Positions 63,845 to 64,000 of a stretch of DNA of 64,000 nucleotides are shown piece after piece. Under the pieces are notes generated by a model that was not told the origin of the DNA, searched no databases, and saw only the letters and a list, made by a program, of their open reading frames with translations. How positions within the stretch are numbered: position 1 is the first letter of the stretch; every line of letters starts with the position of its first letter. The translations under genes and the position numbers were made by a program. This DNA is from Desulfobulbaceae bacterium. Lineage in GTDB: Bacteria; Desulfobacterota; Desulfobulbia; Desulfobulbales; Desulfocapsaceae. The stretch covers positions 1-64,000 of the forward strand of contig JAITSS010000072.1 of the NCBI GenBank assembly GCA_031287565.1. Direction: 5' to 3'.

Positions 63845-64000
63845 TTTGATTGAGGTTTCGCCCTTCAACTATAACCCAGATCACCGGTTCAGTAGCGGAT
63901 AGCCGCGCCAGGATAAGCTCTTCCTGACCCAGTTTAGCCGTCATTTTCGCCTGAGCGTCGCTGCAACCGGCGATATGTTCGAGGCGATTTTTGTGGCGGC
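63792..64000 (-). CDS. C-terminal part of a gene entering from beyond the window
   Basis: On the minus strand the frame is open from the window edge to a TGA at 63792-63794, giving about 69 residues. The stretch includes KMTAKLGQEELILARL and PVIWVIVEGRNLNQI, which has coding texture, unlike the other frames. No family was recognised. It would overlap the 3' end of the HD-GYP gene by 53 bases. Confidence 0.35.
   Translation of the reverse strand, partial: RHKNRLEHIAGCSDAQAKMTAKLGQEELILARLSATEPVIWVIVEGRNLNQITAVADELCQLARQGDR

Noticed and set aside
1-64000. tRNA and rRNA genes
   Set aside because: No cloverleaf-like TTCGA loop with matching arms and no rRNA stretch was recognised by eye. A covariance search could still find one.

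Overview
The window reads as one end of a draft contig from a Gram-negative bacterium with GC-rich coding sequence. Gram-negative markers include a YajG-type lipoprotein, lspA, a GT25 lipopolysaccharide-type glycosyltransferase and GDP-fucose synthesis. Several traits would fit Desulfobacterota (deltaproteobacteria-like) or a neighbouring lineage: a dual-CXXC mini-protein, an iron-sulfur flavoprotein, a V4R protein, a long-form HflX and hybrid two-component signalling. This placement is an inference. No rRNA, tRNA, CRISPR array or transposase gene was recognised. Bases 1-92 are homopolymer-rich and look like a poly-G read artefact at a contig end.

Layout. 0-3 kb: a TPR protein and a P-loop ATPase, translationally coupled on the minus strand. 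3-7.4 kb: coaE and a two-gene ABC exporter with one degenerate ATP site. 7.5-13.9 kb: nitroreductase, trpS, a GAF protein, an OB/HD nuclease, holB and fcl. 13.9-17.6 kb (minus): FHA, CBS/ACT, FapA and an iron-sulfur flavoprotein. 17.8-20.7 kb: lipoprotein, a decayed hicAB toxin-antitoxin pair too short for ordinary gene calling, gamma-carbonic anhydrase, PfkB kinase and tag.

20.7-24.9 kb holds the most unusual metabolic locus. A cobalamin riboswitch with a terminator controls four genes joined by overlapping start and stop codons: an unrecognised membrane-anchored exported protein, a NapH-like membrane ferredoxin, a 2-hydroxyacyl-CoA-dehydratase/double-cubane-type protein, and its ATP-dependent activase. 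The arrangement suggests a cobalamin-repressed, ATP-driven low-potential electron pathway. A soluble PQQ glucose dehydrogenase follows under its own signals.

27-51 kb is mostly housekeeping: pyrE, hflX, parE-parC, polA, ychF, ileS, lspA, fabD, a bioBAFG operon without bioC or bioD, and corA. Signalling genes (PilZ, V4R, GGDEF) are interspersed.

52.3-59 kb is accessory. Two clusters of palindromic and dispersed repeats lie in mirror-image orientation around a 5-6 kb segment. The segment carries a B12-type radical SAM protein fused translationally to a stand-alone polyketide-synthase-type dehydratase, a small exported protein, and a diadenylate-cyclase-like protein with an altered RHR motif. 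At least eight copies of a degenerate ~22-bp element are seeded through the repeats. 59-63.8 kb encodes a 1220-residue hybrid sensor kinase with two periplasmic solute-binding domains, coupled to a REC-HD-GYP phosphodiesterase. With the GGDEF and PilZ genes, the window therefore has c-di-GMP synthesis, breakdown and binding, plus a possible c-di-AMP enzyme.
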